A stretch of DNA of 64,000 bases, taken from NCBI RefSeq assembly GCF_947090785.1, contig NZ_OX352320.1, positions 2,170,001-2,234,000 of the forward strand. The letters are read 5' to 3'. The DNA comes from Rheinheimera sp. MM224. Its GTDB lineage: Bacteria; Pseudomonadota; Gammaproteobacteria; Enterobacterales; Alteromonadaceae. Shown here one piece after another: positions 52,988 to 62,357 of this stretch (the first letter of the stretch is position 1; each line of letters begins with the position of its first letter). Position numbers and translations under genes: made by a program. The notes beneath the pieces were generated by a model that saw only the letters and a list, made by a program, of their open reading frames with translations, made no database searches and had not been told where the DNA came from.

Positions 52988-54010
52988 ATGCTGGTTAAAA
53001 AACCTACGATCAAAGATGTGGCTCGCCTGGCGGGTGTCTCCTTTAAAAGTGTGTCCAGGGTGGTGAATAACGAAGCCTGGGTCAGTGATGAGGTCAGAAC
53101 CAAAGTACAGGCTGTGATTGAGCAGCTGAATTACCAGCCGAATCGCACGGCCCGGCTGATGCGTACTGCACCTTTTTCGCTGGCTTTTGTCTACGACAAT
53201 CCGAATAGTCACTATGTGATTGAAATGCAAAACGGTATTTTGTCGCAATGCCGTGAAAAAGGCTTTGAGCTGGTGATCCATCCAACGGATTCAGGCTCAG
53301 AACAGGTCCGGCATGAACTCACCAGTATGATTGGTACCAATCTGGTGGGCGGAGTGATCCTGACGCCGCCTTTGTCTGAAAGTACAGAACTGGTGAAGCA
53401 GTTACTGGAGCAGCAAGCCAAAGTAGTTCGTATAGTGTCTGGCGCTGAACCACCGGATGAGCTTTGCCCAACCATATATGTTGACGATGAGCAAGCGGGG
53501 CAGGAGATCACTGAACATCTGCTGGCACAAGGCCATCGCCGTATTGCCTTTTTGGGGTTTCACAAAGACCACAAATCCTCTTTGGGTCGTTATCGTGGTT
53601 ATTGTGCTGCACTTAAAAATGCCGGTCTTGAGGTACAGGATGAGCTGGTGATATCAGGCAATTTCACCTTTGACTCTGGCGTTGAGATGACAGAACAATT
53701 GCTGCAACTGGACGGCAAAGCCACAGCACTTTTTGGTTGTAACGACGAAATTGCGGCTGGTGCTTTGTTTGTTGCCCGCAAACGCGAACTTGCTATACCA
53801 CAGGATTTATCCATAGTAGGTTTCGAAAACAGTCCATTTTCCCGACAAACCTGGCCAGGTCTGACCACGGTCCATCAACCTAATGCGGAAATCGCCGCTA
53901 AAGCAGCATCCATGCTGATTGCACTGATGCAAGAACCCGATCAACAGCCGTCACACTATGGCGTTAAATTGCATCTGGTCTTACGCGACTCTGTATCCTC
54001 CATTATATAA
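52988..54010 (+). CDS. LacI-family regulator, NagR-like
   Basis: ATG 52988 with GGAAG upstream is preferred over TTG 52979; 340 residues. The headpiece reads TIKDVARLAGVSFKSVSRVV, followed by the hinge NRTARLMR and a sugar-sensing domain (FVYDNPNSHYVIEMQNGI, FGCNDEIAAGALFVARKREL, VGFENSPFSRQTWPG). It precedes a TonB receptor, GH89 and the nag genes, with two mirror-image operators 30-67 bases after its stop. It is thus the likely GlcNAc-responsive repressor. Its gene lies upstream and in line with the TonB gene. Confidence 0.85.
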   Translation: MLVKKPTIKDVARLAGVSFKSVSRVVNNEAWVSDEVRTKVQAVIEQLNYQPNRTARLMRTAPFSLAFVYDNPNSHYVIEMQNGILSQCREKGFELVIHPTDSGSEQVRHELTSMIGTNLVGGVILTPPLSESTELVKQLLEQQAKVVRIVSGAEPPDELCPTIYVDDEQAGQEITEHLLAQGHRRIAFLGFHKDHKSSLGRYRGYCAALKNAGLEVQDELVISGNFTFDSGVEMTEQLLQLDGKATALFGCNDEIAAGALFVARKRELAIPQDLSIVGFENSPFSRQTWPGLTTVHQPNAEIAAKAASMLIALMQEPDQQPSHYGVKLHLVLRDSVSSII

Positions 54011-54039
54011 ATCCATGTAAATCAACGCCTTAAAATCAT

Positions 54040-54077
54040 TGTCAACGTTGTCACTTTTATTGTTGACAACGTTGACA
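54040..54077. promoter_or_regulatory. Pair of NagR-like operators in inverted arrangement
   Basis: TGTCAACGTTGTCA (54040-54053) and its exact reverse complement TGACAACGTTGACA (54064-54077), 10 bases apart and 111 bases before the TonB start. Each is itself a near-palindrome around CAACGTTG. The form resembles NagR sites of Alteromonadales as I recall them; binding is inferred. Confidence 0.7.
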
Positions 54078-54187
54078 GGCTGGTGCTAATTTAAAATCTG
54101 AGTGATGAATAAATCACCGATCAGAAAGATCCGGATAGAGAAACAGACGATCACAAAATAACTATTAGCAACGCAGAGAGCACAGGC

Positions 54188-56845
54188 ATGAACAGGTTGA
54201 ATCAGCATCAGTTAGGAAAAAAGACAGTACTCGCTTCTATTCTGGCGACTTTATTTGTACCAGCAATCAGCTATGCACAAGACAAGCCGGCTGAAGAAGA
54301 AAACGTGGAAGTGATCCAGGTCAGCTTTCGCGGCAGTCTGGCAGCAGCTGCCGATATCAAACGTCAGGACACCAAAATTACCGATGCTATCACCACAGAA
54401 GACATTGGTAAGTTTCCAAGCGAAAACATAGCTGAAGCGATTCAGCGTATTCCAGGCGTACAAATTTCTAACGTCAACGGCCGTGGCTCAACAATCAGCG
54501 TACGTGGTTTAGGTTCTCAATATGCCCGCACCACTTTAAACGGTCAGACTATGGCCAGTGCAGATTTCACCAGCGGTTTTCGTTTTGACATTATTCAAAC
54601 TGAACTGGCGTCCACCATTGAAGTGATAAAATCTCCCACAGCCGATATGGATGCGGGTGGTTTATCAGGCACCATCAACATTGATACCGCTTCACCTTTG
54701 TCTTTTAGCGAGCGCAAAATTTTACTTTCAGGTAAAGGCCAGTATTCGGAGTTTTCTCCAACTGACGATATCACTCCAAAAGCTAACGCTACTTATATCG
54801 ACCAGTTTGCCAATAACACAGTAGGTGTATTGCTGAATTTTGGTTATCAGGAACTGGATGACAGAGTAGATAACTTCTGGATGGATCGCTGGTTTGTTGA
54901 TTCAGATACAGATGAAGTCACACCACGCCGTCCTCGTTATCGCCGTATCGACCGTGAAACAGAGCGTGAATTATTTAACGGCACCGTGCAGTGGAAACCA
55001 ACCAGCGCTTTTGAAGCGAAATTGACTACAGTGTATGCAGGGGACGATACCAAGCAGGATTTAAATCAGCAGGTGTTTCTGTTTAATGCCAACCAGATCA
55101 CCCGTTTAGGCGATGCGGTTAATGGTGTTTATAACAGTATTCAGATTGATAACTTTACCACTGAAAATAACCGTCAGTTGGAAGATAAAGACGCCACTTC
55201 AGAAGCTTATACCTTAGAGCTGGATTATGACTGGCAAGACTGGAACTTCAGCAGCGTACTCCATCACACAGCGGGTGAAGCTGTGCACAATGAAGAAGCT
55301 GCTATTCTGGCAACTGTAATTTCACGCGCTAATTTGGACATTACTGACCCATCCAATATCAGTTTTAATATTGCTGATAATCTGGCTGATCCGGCGTTAT
55401 ATCCAACAGTGATGCCACGTAATGAATACCCGAACGGTGCCAGTCGTCTGACAGAGTCGGATGAAACTGCAGTACAGTTTGACGCAGAACGTGGGCTGGA
55501 ATGGGGCTGGTTCACCAGTGTGGCTGCTGGTGTCAAATACCGTAACGAAACCATGGAAAGAGAAGTCTACCGTACCGACAGGGCTGCTATTGGTGATGCA
55601 GATCCTGCTGATTTACCTTCAATGGCAGAATATGGCTATATAGTTTCGGATTTCCTTGATAACAAAATGGATATTCAACACAGCTGGATAGCGCCTAATA
55701 TCATGGCTTACCGTGATGCGTTAACTGCTGAAGGTGTGACAGTACCGACCTTATTTGCGGCTCAGTCCAGCTACTCAGTGGATCAAACGATTTCATCAGC
55801 CTACCTGATGACTGATTTTGAAACCGAAGTAGGTGGCTTGCCACTGCGCGGTAATTTCGGTGGCCGTTATGAGCGCACTGAACGTGATATCAATACCTAC
55901 ATTACAGGCGACACTCACCCGGATAATGAAGAAATTAAGCTGGCGATAGGTGAGACCACACAAAGCTTTAATTACGATAACTTCCTGCCAAGTGCCAACC
56001 TGGTGCTGGAGTTAAATGACGATATGCAGGTACGTTTGGCAGCAGCTAAAGTACTGGTTCGTCCTATGTTAACGTCCAATACTCAGCTGGCAGCCTCTGA
56101 AACCTCAGCAGCTAACTCTTTTGGTACCCGCACTTACACAGTGAATCTGGGCCAACCTGAACTGGCAGCTTTGACTGCCAATCAGTTGGATTTAGGCTGG
56201 GAGTGGTATTACAGCGAAGGTGATTCCGTGACCCTTAACCTGTTCCAGAAAGACATCAAAAACGGCACTGTCAGTGAGCTGGTTTGCCCTGATCAATACA
56301 ATGGCGCGACGCTGAGTATGTCAGGTTCTGACTGTGTCGACAGCGCAGGTAATATCTATGACATTACTGCTATCTACAACGACAGCTCTGAGCTGACCGT
56401 TAAAGGTTATGAGGTCGGCTGGAACCAGGGGCTGGATAACTGGTTGCCTGTGCCAGGTTTTGGTTTAAGTTCTAACTACACCCGCATTCTGGTCGATGAA
56501 AGCGAAGGTTTTACGCTGACGAATTCTTCAGAGCAAACCTGGAATATCACAGGCTACTGGGAAAATGAAGATTACAGTGCCCGTGTATCGCTGAATCACC
56601 GCAGTCCTTATGTTCAGGACAGCACAGATGCGTTCTTCGCACGTGAAGGCCGCACTGTTGAAGGTCGTAATCAGATCGATGTACTGTTAGGCTGGAATAT
56701 TAGTGAGCAGTGGTCAGTGCGTTTTGGTGCACTGAACCTCAATGGCAAAGATGAAGAAGCTTATCGTGATGAGCTGACCCGTGCCTGGCAAACTACCAGT
56801 GTGATTGGCCGTAGTTACTATCTGGGCGCGAATTTTAGCCTGTAA
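54188..56845 (+). CDS. TonB-dependent receptor, probable (alpha-)GlcNAc-glycan importer
   Basis: The 885-residue protein has a signal peptide (SILATLFVPAISYAQ), a TonB-box region ENVEVIQVSFRG, a plug (NIAEAIQRIPGVQISNVNGR, ISVRGLGSQYARTTLNGQTM, GGLSGTINIDTASPL) and a barrel ending SYYLGANFSL with the sorting Phe at the penultimate position. It belongs to the same oligosaccharide-receptor group as that at 41314. NagR-like operators upstream and GH89 downstream indicate a glycan with GlcNAc ends. Confidence 0.9.
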   Translation: MNRLNQHQLGKKTVLASILATLFVPAISYAQDKPAEEENVEVIQVSFRGSLAAAADIKRQDTKITDAITTEDIGKFPSENIAEAIQRIPGVQISNVNGRGSTISVRGLGSQYARTTLNGQTMASADFTSGFRFDIIQTELASTIEVIKSPTADMDAGGLSGTINIDTASPLSFSERKILLSGKGQYSEFSPTDDITPKANATYIDQFANNTVGVLLNFGYQELDDRVDNFWMDRWFVDSDTDEVTPRRPRYRRIDRETERELFNGTVQWKPTSAFEAKLTTVYAGDDTKQDLNQQVFLFNANQITRLGDAVNGVYNSIQIDNFTTENNRQLEDKDATSEAYTLELDYDWQDWNFSSVLHHTAGEAVHNEEAAILATVISRANLDITDPSNISFNIADNLADPALYPTVMPRNEYPNGASRLTESDETAVQFDAERGLEWGWFTSVAAGVKYRNETMEREVYRTDRAAIGDADPADLPSMAEYGYIVSDFLDNKMDIQHSWIAPNIMAYRDALTAEGVTVPTLFAAQSSYSVDQTISSAYLMTDFETEVGGLPLRGNFGGRYERTERDINTYITGDTHPDNEEIKLAIGETTQSFNYDNFLPSANLVLELNDDMQVRLAAAKVLVRPMLTSNTQLAASETSAANSFGTRTYTVNLGQPELAALTANQLDLGWEWYYSEGDSVTLNLFQKDIKNGTVSELVCPDQYNGATLSMSGSDCVDSAGNIYDITAIYNDSSELTVKGYEVGWNQGLDNWLPVPGFGLSSNYTRILVDESEGFTLTNSSEQTWNITGYWENEDYSARVSLNHRSPYVQDSTDAFFAREGRTVEGRNQIDVLLGWNISEQWSVRFGALNLNGKDEEAYRDELTRAWQTTSVIGRSYYLGANFSL

Positions 56846-56855
56846 GTACTGCAGC

Positions 56856-56886
56856 AGGAGCCGACAACCACTGTCGGCTCCTTCTT
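56856..56886 (+). terminator. Rho-independent terminator or attenuator after the TonB receptor
   Basis: AGGAGCCGACA (56856-56866), loop ACCAC, TGTCGGCTCCT (56872-56882), then TCTT. The T-tract is weak, so partial read-through into GH89 is possible. Confidence 0.65.
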
Positions 56887-56890
56887 GGTC

Positions 56891-56935
56891 AAATCTTTAG
56901 GGATCAGATCTTTAGGGATCAAATCTTTAGTGATC
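56891..56935. repeat. 15-bp tandem repeat, three copies
   Basis: Three units of AAATCTTTAGGGATC (second with AGATC start, third with GTGATC end) lie directly between the terminator and the GH89 start codon at 56962. Confidence 0.8.
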
Positions 56936-56961
56936 ATAGAATTAGAAGAAGGAAAATCCCA

Positions 56962-59244
56962 ATGTATTTGCCTAATTTTCGTCTTAGTCTGGCCGCCTGT
57001 TGTGTACTGACAGGGCTGTTGAGTGGTTGCTCTCCGGTAGAGTCTCCGCAGCAGACTCAAACTAAGATCACCGACGTCGCAAAAGCCACGCAGGCTGACA
57101 GCACAGAGGTTAAACCGGTACGGGAGTTATTCGAGCGTGTCGCTGGTAAGGCGGTACCTAATGTGCACTTTACTTTGCTGAAGGACGACCAGACGGACTG
57201 GTATCAAATCGAAGCCCGCGATGGCCAGCTGTATGTCAGCGCCAATGCGTTGACCGCTTTAAGTTATGGTACTTACGAATATCTGCGTCAAATTGGTGTA
57301 ATGTCAGTCAGCTGGGAAGGCAACAGAATAGCCCTGCCAGAGCAATTTGCTGATTATCAGCCTGAACGTGTCAGTTCTTTATTTAAGCAACGCGCTTATC
57401 TGAACGTCTGTGCTTATGGCTATTCCACACCATGGTGGGGTTGGACCCGATGGGAACAGGAACTGGACTGGATGGCGCTGCATGGTGTCAATAACCCAGT
57501 GGCGATGGAAGGTCAGGAATTTGTCTGGCAACAACTCTGGCGTGAGTTTGGTGTGAAAGACGCAGAACTCGCAAGTTATTTTTCAGGCCCGGCTTTTACG
57601 CCATGGCAGCGTATGGGCAATATTGAAGGCCACGAAGGCCCTTTGCCTGACGCTTATATAGAGAAAAAACGTCAACTGCAAAAACAAATTATGGCGCGTA
57701 TGGCCGACTACGGTATGAAACCTGTAGTGCCCGCATTTTCAGGTTATGTGCCTAAGCAATTTAAAACCTTATTCCCGCAAGCGAAAATTTCCGCTATGCC
57801 GACATGGTCAGGTTTTGCCAATGAAACCTATTGGCTGGACCCGGCCGATCCACTCTTTGCCAAAGTAGCCAAACGTTTTATCGAATTGTATAACGCCGAA
57901 TATGGCGAGCAGCAGTATTACCTGCTGGATGCCTTTAATGAAATGTTGCCTCCTGTGTCCAAAGATAAACGCTATCAGGATTTAGCAGGGTACGGCGAAG
58001 CTTTGTATCAGTCGCTGGCGCAATCTGTGCCCAATGCCACCTGGGTGATGCAAGGCTGGATGTTTGGTTCGGATCAACATTTTTGGGATCTGAAGTCCAT
58101 CGAAGCCTTTTTAAGCAAGGTGCCTGACAATAAGCTGATGATCCACGATATAGGCAACGACAGATTTGATGTCTGGCAAAAAGCCAAAGGTTTTTACAAC
58201 AAAGACTGGGTTTTTGGTTTTATTCATAATTATGGCGGCAGTAACCCTGTGTATGCCGACTTTGATTACTACAAAGAAAAAGTCGATACCGCGTTGCATC
58301 ATGCCGACAAAGGCAATCTGACCGGTTACGGTGTGTTCCCTGAAGGCATTCACAGTACCTCAGTGGCTTACGAATATATGTTTGATGTGGCATGGCAAGG
58401 TCAGGCGACAGCGACCAGTGATTGGTTAGAGCATTACCTGAAAGCCCGTTATGGCGATGTGAGTCCTGCTTTATTGTCGGCCTGGAATAAGTTGTATAAG
58501 GCAGTCTTCAGCACTAAGTATTGGGAACCTCGCTGGTGGGAAGGTTCTGCCGGAGCATACCTGCTCTTTAAGCGGCCTTCGCTGGATTATCTGCGTTACA
58601 CCGGAGCTCCTGGTAATCTGGTTTTGCTGGATCAGGCATTGCGTGAATTAGTGGCTTTACCTGAAAGCGAGCGCAGTGAATTACTCAAGTACGACCTGAT
58701 TGACCTGAGTCGTCATGCGGTTACTCAACATATAGATATGTTGTTGCAACACAGCATGCTGGCGTATCAGAAGGGCGATATAAAGCAGGGTGACGACTGG
58801 CGGCAGCAGGCCAAAGCGCTGATCCTGGGTGTGGATGCGCTGATCGGTGGTCAGCAGGAAAGCTTACACAGCTGGGTGAAAGAGGCGCGTGATTATGCTG
58901 ACACCCCAGAGCTCGCTGCATTGTACGAGCGTAACGCCAGACGTCAGGTCACCAGTTGGGGAGGCCTGAAGCTGAAAGATTATGCGTCCAAAGCCTGGCA
59001 GGGCATGTATGCCGATTTTTATCTGCCACGTTGGGAGTTGATGTTTGATGCGCAGCGCAAAGCAGCCCAACAGGGTAAGGCTTTGGATAAAGCCGCAGTG
59101 GAGCAACAACTGGTCGATTGGGAAGCTGCCTGGCTGGATAAGCCGATGAAAGCAGCTTCAACTCAACCCGCTGATGCTTTTGCTGCAGTCGCTGCTTTGC
59201 AGGCTTTGGTGACGGCCAGTAAAGCTCCACCTTCAAATCTGTAA
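56962..59244 (+). CDS. GH89 alpha-N-acetylglucosaminidase, lipoprotein
   Basis: The 760-residue protein has a lipoprotein leader (LTGLLSGC, Cys23). The NAGLU layout is complete: small N-domain (about 45-130), TIM barrel from KQRAYLNVCAYGYSTPWWGW near 145 with WMALHGVNNPVAMEGQE, the catalytic Glu in YLLDAFNEMLPP and the second Glu in GVFPEGIHSTSVAYEY, and a C-terminal helical domain. GH89 releases terminal alpha-linked GlcNAc, as in heparan sulfate, mucin or bacterial glycans. Free GlcNAc then enters by NagP and is handled by the following genes. AAGAAGG precedes the ATG. Confidence 0.93.
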   Translation: MYLPNFRLSLAACCVLTGLLSGCSPVESPQQTQTKITDVAKATQADSTEVKPVRELFERVAGKAVPNVHFTLLKDDQTDWYQIEARDGQLYVSANALTALSYGTYEYLRQIGVMSVSWEGNRIALPEQFADYQPERVSSLFKQRAYLNVCAYGYSTPWWGWTRWEQELDWMALHGVNNPVAMEGQEFVWQQLWREFGVKDAELASYFSGPAFTPWQRMGNIEGHEGPLPDAYIEKKRQLQKQIMARMADYGMKPVVPAFSGYVPKQFKTLFPQAKISAMPTWSGFANETYWLDPADPLFAKVAKRFIELYNAEYGEQQYYLLDAFNEMLPPVSKDKRYQDLAGYGEALYQSLAQSVPNATWVMQGWMFGSDQHFWDLKSIEAFLSKVPDNKLMIHDIGNDRFDVWQKAKGFYNKDWVFGFIHNYGGSNPVYADFDYYKEKVDTALHHADKGNLTGYGVFPEGIHSTSVAYEYMFDVAWQGQATATSDWLEHYLKARYGDVSPALLSAWNKLYKAVFSTKYWEPRWWEGSAGAYLLFKRPSLDYLRYTGAPGNLVLLDQALRELVALPESERSELLKYDLIDLSRHAVTQHIDMLLQHSMLAYQKGDIKQGDDWRQQAKALILGVDALIGGQQESLHSWVKEARDYADTPELAALYERNARRQVTSWGGLKLKDYASKAWQGMYADFYLPRWELMFDAQRKAAQQGKALDKAAVEQQLVDWEAAWLDKPMKAASTQPADAFAAVAALQALVTASKAPPSNL

Positions 59245-59310
59245 TCAGGCCTGTAACTTTTTAACTTGCGCTGTGCGCTCTTGCTAAGGGCTGCACAGCA
59301 GGAATTTTTT

Positions 59311-60387
59311 ATGCAATCACAACGTTTACTGGCGTTAGATTTATTTCGGGGCCTGACCATTATTCTAATGATTATGGTTAACAGCCCCAACACCTATGGC
59401 GAATTTTCCCATGCGTATTGGGATGGCGTGACTTTCGCGGATTTTATTTTCCCGTTTTTCCTGATCATTGTCGGTGTGGCTATTGCCATAGGCATGAGAC
59501 CTGTTGAGCGTAGCGCTGAAGAATTATCAGCACTTCGATTGAAGGTACTGCGCCGCAGTCTGATCATGTTTGGCTTAGGTATTGTGGTCAATCTGATGTA
59601 TCTGAAGTTTGCCGATATCCGCATTTTGGGTGTGCTGCAGCGTATTGCTGTGGTCTATCTGGTGTGCTCCTTTTTGGCTATGCAGTGCAGCAGTAAACGA
59701 TTGGTGCAAATTATGGGCTTTATTCTGGTCAGCTACTGGTTGTTGATCTTACTGGTACCAGCACCTGGTTTAGTGGCTGGTCAACTGGAGCGGGGCGCCA
59801 ATCTGATTAACTGGTTCGACAGCGCCTTTTTACCCGGCATGTTATGGCGCGGCACCTGGGATCCTGAAGGAATTCTGAGTACTTATCCAGCTATTGCCAG
59901 TGGTTTATTTGGTGTGCTGATGGGGCGGCTGGTGCTGGCTTATAAACAACAATTGCCTCAACTGGTGATGTCGTTGTTTGTGTTGGGCTTTTGTAGCTTT
60001 TTACTCGGCTGTCTCTGGAGTTTGTTTTTCCCGTTCATTAAGCAAATCTGGAGCAGCTCTTTTGTGCTGGTTACCAGCGGTATGGCGAGCATGGTTTTGG
60101 CCTTGCTGATTTGGTTCTCTGATGTCAAAGGTTATCAACAGTTGACCCGCATCCCGCTGATATTTGGTGCCAACGCTATAGTGGCTTACGTGCTGCATGT
60201 GGCGATGGAGAAATTGCTGGAAGTGCCGGTGGCAGGACAGTCTGTGCATGGTGTCTATCAGTTCTGGGTCGGGGAACTTGGCTGGAACCAGTTTTTCAGT
60301 GTTGGCGTCTGGATTGCTGCCTTTCTTGTGCTCTGTTATTTGCCGGTTTGGTGGCTGTATCAGCGCAAAATTTTCGTAAAAATTTAA
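59311..60387 (+). CDS. nagX: NagX / heparan-alpha-glucosaminide acetyltransferase-like membrane protein
   Basis: ATG 59311 with AGGA upstream gives 358 residues. The start RLLALDLFRGLTIILMIMVN and SHAYWDGVTFADFIFPFFLI (segment ends) are the hallmark of the DUF5009/HGSNAT family, with about ten membrane segments. The family links to GlcNAc and chitin genes in Shewanella-type bacteria (NagX); the human relative acetylates glucosamine at the lysosomal membrane. Its role here may be acetylation of glucosaminyl ends before GH89, which needs acetylated substrate. This is inference. Confidence 0.85.
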   Translation: MQSQRLLALDLFRGLTIILMIMVNSPNTYGEFSHAYWDGVTFADFIFPFFLIIVGVAIAIGMRPVERSAEELSALRLKVLRRSLIMFGLGIVVNLMYLKFADIRILGVLQRIAVVYLVCSFLAMQCSSKRLVQIMGFILVSYWLLILLVPAPGLVAGQLERGANLINWFDSAFLPGMLWRGTWDPEGILSTYPAIASGLFGVLMGRLVLAYKQQLPQLVMSLFVLGFCSFLLGCLWSLFFPFIKQIWSSSFVLVTSGMASMVLALLIWFSDVKGYQQLTRIPLIFGANAIVAYVLHVAMEKLLEVPVAGQSVHGVYQFWVGELGWNQFFSVGVWIAAFLVLCYLPVWWLYQRKIFVKI

Positions 60388-60405
60388 CAGATTCAGGTTC
60401 AGCAG

Positions 60406-60428
60406 ACCATCTGGTTTTGCCAGATGGT
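60406..60428 (+). other. Intercistronic hairpin between nagX and nagK
   Basis: ACCATCTGG, loop TTTTG, CCAGATGGT: nine perfect base pairs without T-tract. It could be an mRNA processing or stability element. Confidence 0.5.
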
Positions 60429-60471
60429 ATGCCCTTGGTTTGCCCAAAAACTGACCTGAAAGGGGATCCCA

Positions 60472-61362
60472 GTGACGCAACACGAACAACTTTTTATTGG
60501 TGTGGATGGTGGCGGTACCAAGTGTAAAGCCAGACTGGAAAGCAGCAGCGGTGCCTTATTGGCTGAAGCTGTGACAGGGCCGGCTAATCCGGCGACAGAT
60601 TTTGCTTTGGCGGTGGATTCCATACTGCAGGCCTGTCAGCAGGTGGTACAGCAGGCAGGCTATACCGACACCGCTTTGGCTTATTGTCATGTAGTGATGG
60701 GCTTAGCAGGAGTTAATGTGCCTAGAGTACAAAGCCAGATGCAAAATTGGTCTCATCCTTTTGCCAGTTTAACTGTGACCACTGATTTACATATTGCTTG
60801 CCTCGGAGCTCATGCAGGGCGGGATGGAGCCATTTTAATTACCGGCACAGGCACAGCTGCTTTTTCTTCTGTGGATAACGAGCAGTTTTTATTCAGTGCT
60901 CAGGGTTTTCCACTTGGAGACAGAAGCAGCGGTGCCTGGTTTGGCTGGCAGGCGGTATGCGCCACTCTGGATAGTCTGGATGGTTTAACGGATGAGACAG
61001 AGCTGACCAAAACTATTTGCCGGACTTTAGGTGTGCGTAGCAATACTGACCTTATCAGCTGCTGTATAGGCTACAAAGCAACGGACTATGCTCGATTAGC
61101 ACCGCTGGTATTGAGATTCCAGCAGCTTGCTGATCCGCATGCGCTGGATATTACCAAGCGAGGGATGGATTACATTCAGGCGTTATTGCAGCGGCTATTA
61201 AAAACCGGAGCTGGCCGTATCGCCATGATCGGTGGTCTGGCTCCTTTTTTAGCCGACTTATTACCTACAGACTTACAACAACAGCTCAGCCCTGTGCTGG
61301 GCCCCCCTGAGGTTGGCGCCGTTGCGCTGGCCAGACAGCTTTTTGCGGAGAAAGCAGCATGA
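60472..61362 (+). CDS. nagK: N-acetylglucosamine kinase (BadF/BadG/BcrA ATPase family)
   Basis: GTG 60472 is used because AAAGGGG lies at good spacing. The 296-residue protein is an ASKHA-fold kinase: phosphate-1 loop FIGVDGGGTKCKARLE, adenosine-side motif GAILITGTGTAAF near 120 and GDRSSGAWFGWQAV (sugar contact). It phosphorylates GlcNAc in the cytoplasm to GlcNAc-6-P. Its stop overlaps the nagB-II start (ATGA). Confidence 0.9.
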   Translation: MTQHEQLFIGVDGGGTKCKARLESSSGALLAEAVTGPANPATDFALAVDSILQACQQVVQQAGYTDTALAYCHVVMGLAGVNVPRVQSQMQNWSHPFASLTVTTDLHIACLGAHAGRDGAILITGTGTAAFSSVDNEQFLFSAQGFPLGDRSSGAWFGWQAVCATLDSLDGLTDETELTKTICRTLGVRSNTDLISCCIGYKATDYARLAPLVLRFQQLADPHALDITKRGMDYIQALLQRLLKTGAGRIAMIGGLAPFLADLLPTDLQQQLSPVLGPPEVGAVALARQLFAEKAA

Positions 61363-62357
61363 CGTTAATGCGACAGGAAGCCAGTGAAAGTTGGCAAAAA
61401 ATTGAACAACAAAACCTCAATAACAAGGCTTTATATCAACAGCTGGCCGAAAAAATCAGAGACTTCGATCCTGCTTTTGTTTATATGGTGGGTCGCGGTA
61501 CTTCAGACCACGCCGGTGTGTTTGCCCGTTACCTGATTGAAGTGGAATTAGGAGTGGTTGTGGCTGCTGCTGCGCCTTCAGTGGCCAGTTTGTTCTCAAG
61601 GCAGCTAAAGCTGAATAAAGCGCTGGTTCTGCTGATTTCTCAATCGGGACGCAGTGAAGATTTATTAGCACAAGGCAGAGCAGCCAAACAAAGTGGCGCT
61701 TTAGTGGTCGCTTTGGTCAATGACATCAGCTCGCCGCTTGCAGCTTTAGCGGACTACGCCATCCCTCTGTTGGCTGGGCCTGAAAAAGCAGTAGCAGCTA
61801 CGAAAAGTTATCTTTGTACGCTGTCTGCTTTGCTGCAACTTGTCGCGCACTGGAAGCAAGACCAGGCTTTGCTGGATGCTTTAGATTCATTGCCTGCGGC
61901 CTTGCAACAAGTGGTCGAGCAGCCAGCCCAGCTGCATGCAGAGCAAATCAAAACGCTGCGTCATTGTGTGGTATTAGGGCGGGCTTTTGGTTACGCGATA
62001 TCCAGAGAAATTGCGTTAAAGATTAAAGAAGTCTGTGGTATTCAGGCGGAAGCCTTCAGTAGTGCTGAGTTTTTACATGGCCCTATTTCGTTACTGAATC
62101 AGCCTTTGACGCTGTTGAATGTGCAGCTAAATGATGAAAGCATCGAAGCACATCAGGCCCAGATAGCAGAAGTGAAAAAACGTGGTGGTGTGGTTCTGAC
62201 CTTGGCTTTAAATGCAGCACAGCAGACTATTCATCCACGATTACAGCCTTTATTGCTAATGCAGAGATTTTATCTGGATATTGAAGCTGTGGCTTTGGCG
62301 CTTGGACATAATCCGGATGCGCCAGTAGGCCTGAATAAAGTGACCAGCACCTTATGA
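61359..62357 (+). CDS. nagB-II: Glucosamine-6-phosphate deaminase, SIS type (NagB-II)
   Basis: The 332-residue protein has two SIS domains and no glutaminase domain: VYMVGRGTSDHAGVFARYL, LLISQSGRSEDLLAQGRAAK, EKAVAATKSYLCTL, and in the second half VVLGRAFGYAISREIALKIK and FLHGPISLL. That is GlmS without its amidotransferase part, the NagB-II deaminase of Shewanella-type bacteria that makes fructose-6-phosphate. It overlaps both neighbours by 4 bases. Confidence 0.92.
   Translation: MTLMRQEASESWQKIEQQNLNNKALYQQLAEKIRDFDPAFVYMVGRGTSDHAGVFARYLIEVELGVVVAAAAPSVASLFSRQLKLNKALVLLISQSGRSEDLLAQGRAAKQSGALVVALVNDISSPLAALADYAIPLLAGPEKAVAATKSYLCTLSALLQLVAHWKQDQALLDALDSLPAALQQVVEQPAQLHAEQIKTLRHCVVLGRAFGYAISREIALKIKEVCGIQAEAFSSAEFLHGPISLLNQPLTLLNVQLNDESIEAHQAQIAEVKKRGGVVLTLALNAAQQTIHPRLQPLLLMQRFYLDIEAVALALGHNPDAPVGLNKVTSTL

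Noticed and set aside
52787..53281. 164-codon minus-strand open frame
   Set aside because: It overlaps the LacI headpiece region antisense, and the free part (52787-52980) has no start signal or family marks.
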